Assembly (NCBI GenBank): GCA_004296815.1
Contig: SCVT01000190.1
Coordinates: forward strand, 1-6,828
Direction of reading: 5' to 3'
DNA length: 6,828 nucleotides
From: Reyranella sp.
Lineage (GTDB): Bacteria > Pseudomonadota > Alphaproteobacteria > Reyranellales > Reyranellaceae
Program-made: the position numbers and the translations under genes
Part shown: positions 5,489-6,828 of the stretch, one piece after another
Position numbering within the stretch: the stretch's first letter is position 1
How the letters are laid out: each line of letters begins with the position of its first letter
The notes under the pieces: generated by a model
Database searches by the model: none
Seen by the model: only the letters and a program-made list of their open reading frames with translations
Told to the model about the DNA's origin: nothing

Positions 5489-5509
5489 CGATGCAACGAT
5501 GATCCACGC

Positions 5510-6382
5510 ATGATCGACGAACTGCCGTTCCTCCAGCGCATCCGGCTGCGCCATCTCACCGAATATCGCTACAACCAGCCCGTCGAGTTCGGCCCGCACC
5601 GCGTCATGATGCGGCCGCGCGAGGGCCACGACATCCGGATCGTCGGCGGCCGGATCGAGATCGAGCCGGAGCCCACGATCCGCTTCCTGCGCGACGTCTA
5701 CGGCAATTCGATCGCCATTCTCACCTTCGACAAGCCGGCCGACCGGCTGCGCCTGAACATCGAGGCCGAGCTGGTCTACATCCGCGACAGTCCGACCGAG
5801 GCTCTGATCGACCCGGCCGCGCGCTTCTTTCCTTTCCAATATCCGCCGCAGGAGCAGATCGAGCTCGTGCCCTACAGGCTGCCGAGCTACCCGTACGATT
5901 CGGCGACGTTGATCGACTGGCTGCAGGCCCTCTACCGGCCGGGCCAGCAGGTCGAGACGGCGGCGCTGCTGCAGGCGCTCAACCATCACATCTTCAAGTC
6001 CTTCGCCTATGCGCGGCGCGAGGAGATGGGCGTGCAGCTTCCCAGCGAGACGATCCGCAAGGGAAGCGGCTCGTGCCGCGACTTCGCGGTGCTGATGATG
6101 GAGGCGGCCCGGCACTGGGGCTTCGGGGCGCGCTTCGTCAGCGGCTACATCCAGATGGGCGAGGGCCAGCACGGTGCAACGCACGCCTGGACCGAGATCT
6201 ACGTGCCGGGGGCCGGCTGGCAGGGCTACGACCCGACCAACGACAAGCCGGTCGGCCGCGAGCACATCGCCGTCGCCGTGGCGCGCGAGCAGGAGAAGGC
6301 CTCGCCGATCAGCGGAAGCTGGTTCGGCCCGTCCGGGGCCTTCGCCGGCATGGACGTGGTCGTCGAGGTGGCGCCGGCGTGA
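5510..6382 (+). CDS. Transglutaminase-like cysteine protease-fold protein
   Basis: A 290-residue cytoplasmic protein of the bacterial transglutaminase-like superfamily. The N-terminal domain (about 9-90, starting LQRIRLRHLTEYRY and ending in a beta-rich RLNIEAELVYI) matches the Bact_transglu_N type. The catalytic domain holds the full Cys-His-Asp triad: C189 in GSGSCRDFA, H225 in GATHAWTEIY, D241 in YDPTND. No signal peptide or membrane helix is seen. Such proteins are usually proteases, amidases or peptide-modifying enzymes; the substrate is unknown. The start at 5510 begins the N-terminal domain directly, although no strong Shine-Dalgarno precedes it; the upstream in-frame ATG at 5411 lies inside the divergent PEBP gene and is rejected. 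The nitrile hydratase alpha gene follows after 22 bp, so they are probably co-transcribed. Confidence 0.93.
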   Translation: MIDELPFLQRIRLRHLTEYRYNQPVEFGPHRVMMRPREGHDIRIVGGRIEIEPEPTIRFLRDVYGNSIAILTFDKPADRLRLNIEAELVYIRDSPTEALIDPAARFFPFQYPPQEQIELVPYRLPSYPYDSATLIDWLQALYRPGQQVETAALLQALNHHIFKSFAYARREEMGVQLPSETIRKGSGSCRDFAVLMMEAARHWGFGARFVSGYIQMGEGQHGATHAWTEIYVPGAGWQGYDPTNDKPVGREHIAVAVAREQEKASPISGSWFGPSGAFAGMDVVVEVAPA

Positions 6383-6404
6383 GTTCCGGATTTATGATGG
6401 GACC

Positions 6405-6828
6405 ATGACGGACAAGCATGATCATGATCACGGGCACGACCATGGGCACGGCTCGGAGCTCGACGAGATGCAGCTGCGCGTGCGCGCGCTGGAGACGGTG
6501 CTGACCGAGAAGGGCTATGTCGACCCCAAGGCGCTCGACATCATCATCGAGGCCTACGAGAAACGGATCGGCCCGCATATCGGCGCCAAGGTCGTGGCCA
6601 GGGCCTGGACCGACCCCGGCTTCAAGCAGGCGCTGCTGGCCGATGCCAGCAAGGCGATCGGCACGCTGGGCCTCGAGCAGAAGGTGGGCGACCACCTGAT
6701 CGCGCTCGAGAACACGAAGGACACGCATCACATCGTCGTCTGCACGCTCTGCTCCTGCTATCCGTGGGACGTGCTCGGCCTGCCGCCGGCCTGGTACAAG
6801 TCGGCGCCCTACCGGTCGCGCACCGTCA
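6405..6828 (+). CDS. nthA: Cobalt-type nitrile hydratase alpha subunit, 3' end missing
   Basis: The first 141 residues are present of a subunit normally about 200-215 long. The active-site loop reads VCTLCSCYPW: C113, C116 and C118 are the metal ligands, with S117 and C118 backbone amides completing the site. C116 and C118 are oxidised to sulfinic and sulfenic acid in known enzymes. Thr at 114 and Tyr at 119 mark the cobalt type rather than the iron type. LGLPPAWYKSAPYRSR after it is also typical. The enzyme hydrates nitriles to amides in the cytoplasm as an alpha-beta complex. A His/Asp/Gly-rich N-terminal extension (H5 to H15: seven histidines, every second or third residue) precedes the folded part. 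The gamma subunit of thiocyanate hydrolase shares the CTLCSC loop and cannot be fully excluded. The ATG at 6405 is the only start in frame near the transglutaminase stop. Confidence 0.95.
   Translation, partial: MTDKHDHDHGHDHGHGSELDEMQLRVRALETVLTEKGYVDPKALDIIIEAYEKRIGPHIGAKVVARAWTDPGFKQALLADASKAIGTLGLEQKVGDHLIALENTKDTHHIVVCTLCSCYPWDVLGLPPAWYKSAPYRSRTV

Noticed and set aside
5495..5531. Leftward EcfG promoter for the PEBP operon (GTTCC and AACG on the plus strand)
   Set aside because: The two elements are 28 bp apart, far outside the 16-17 bp needed.
5306..6265. 319-residue open frame on the minus strand
   Set aside because: It covers the transglutaminase gene antisense and overlaps the start of the PEBP gene in another frame; the true genes have complete active-site motifs.

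Overview
The window is GC-rich, densely packed bacterial chromosome with ten protein-coding genes, two of them cut by the window edges. Gene content (carnitine/betaine-type Rieske oxygenase, single-domain response regulator, DUF6152-type periplasmic protein, cobalt-type nitrile hydratase) and a sequence matching the alphaproteobacterial general-stress sigma factor EcfG promoter point to an alphaproteobacterium, probably a soil or rhizosphere Rhizobiales/Rhodospirillales-like organism. I cannot name the genus from sequence alone. No tRNA, rRNA, CRISPR array, transposase or attachment site was seen.

Layout: (i) 1-1540, minus strand: the 5' portion of a Rieske non-heme iron oxygenase alpha subunit (<1-1004), preceded by a single-domain response regulator (1097-1540). 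The 92-bp gap between them holds a 9-bp perfect hairpin just after the regulator stop codon. (ii) 1541-1687: divergent intergenic region with an excellent EcfG-type promoter (GGAAC, 17 bp, CGTT) reading right. (iii) 1688-4095, plus strand: a small Lys/Ala-rich protein with a C-terminal SFPGSDPVS motif, an FAD-dependent oxidoreductase of the DAO family, and a metallo-beta-lactamase-fold hydrolase. (iv) 4092-5442, minus strand: a compact three-gene operon read right to left, PEBP/YbhB-like protein, DUF6152-like exported protein, then a four-helix membrane protein. The first two genes are 11 bp apart and the last two share one base. The operon converges on the hydrolase gene, and the two stop codons interlock in one CTAG. 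(v) 5443-5509: short divergent region with a 7-bp inverted repeat. (vi) 5510-6828, plus strand: a transglutaminase-like protease-fold protein followed 22 bp later by the alpha subunit of a cobalt-type nitrile hydratase, which runs off the window.

Functional themes: the left third looks like a piece of the general stress response, with a FAT GUY-like single-domain regulator divergent from a small gene with an EcfG promoter. The centre-right operon pairs an exported OB-like protein, whose predicted mature N-terminus begins His-His, with a small membrane protein carrying an intramembrane histidine. This arrangement is reminiscent of CopC/CopD copper handling, but that link is inference. The right end begins a nitrile hydratase operon, whose beta subunit and cobalt activator would be expected just beyond the window.
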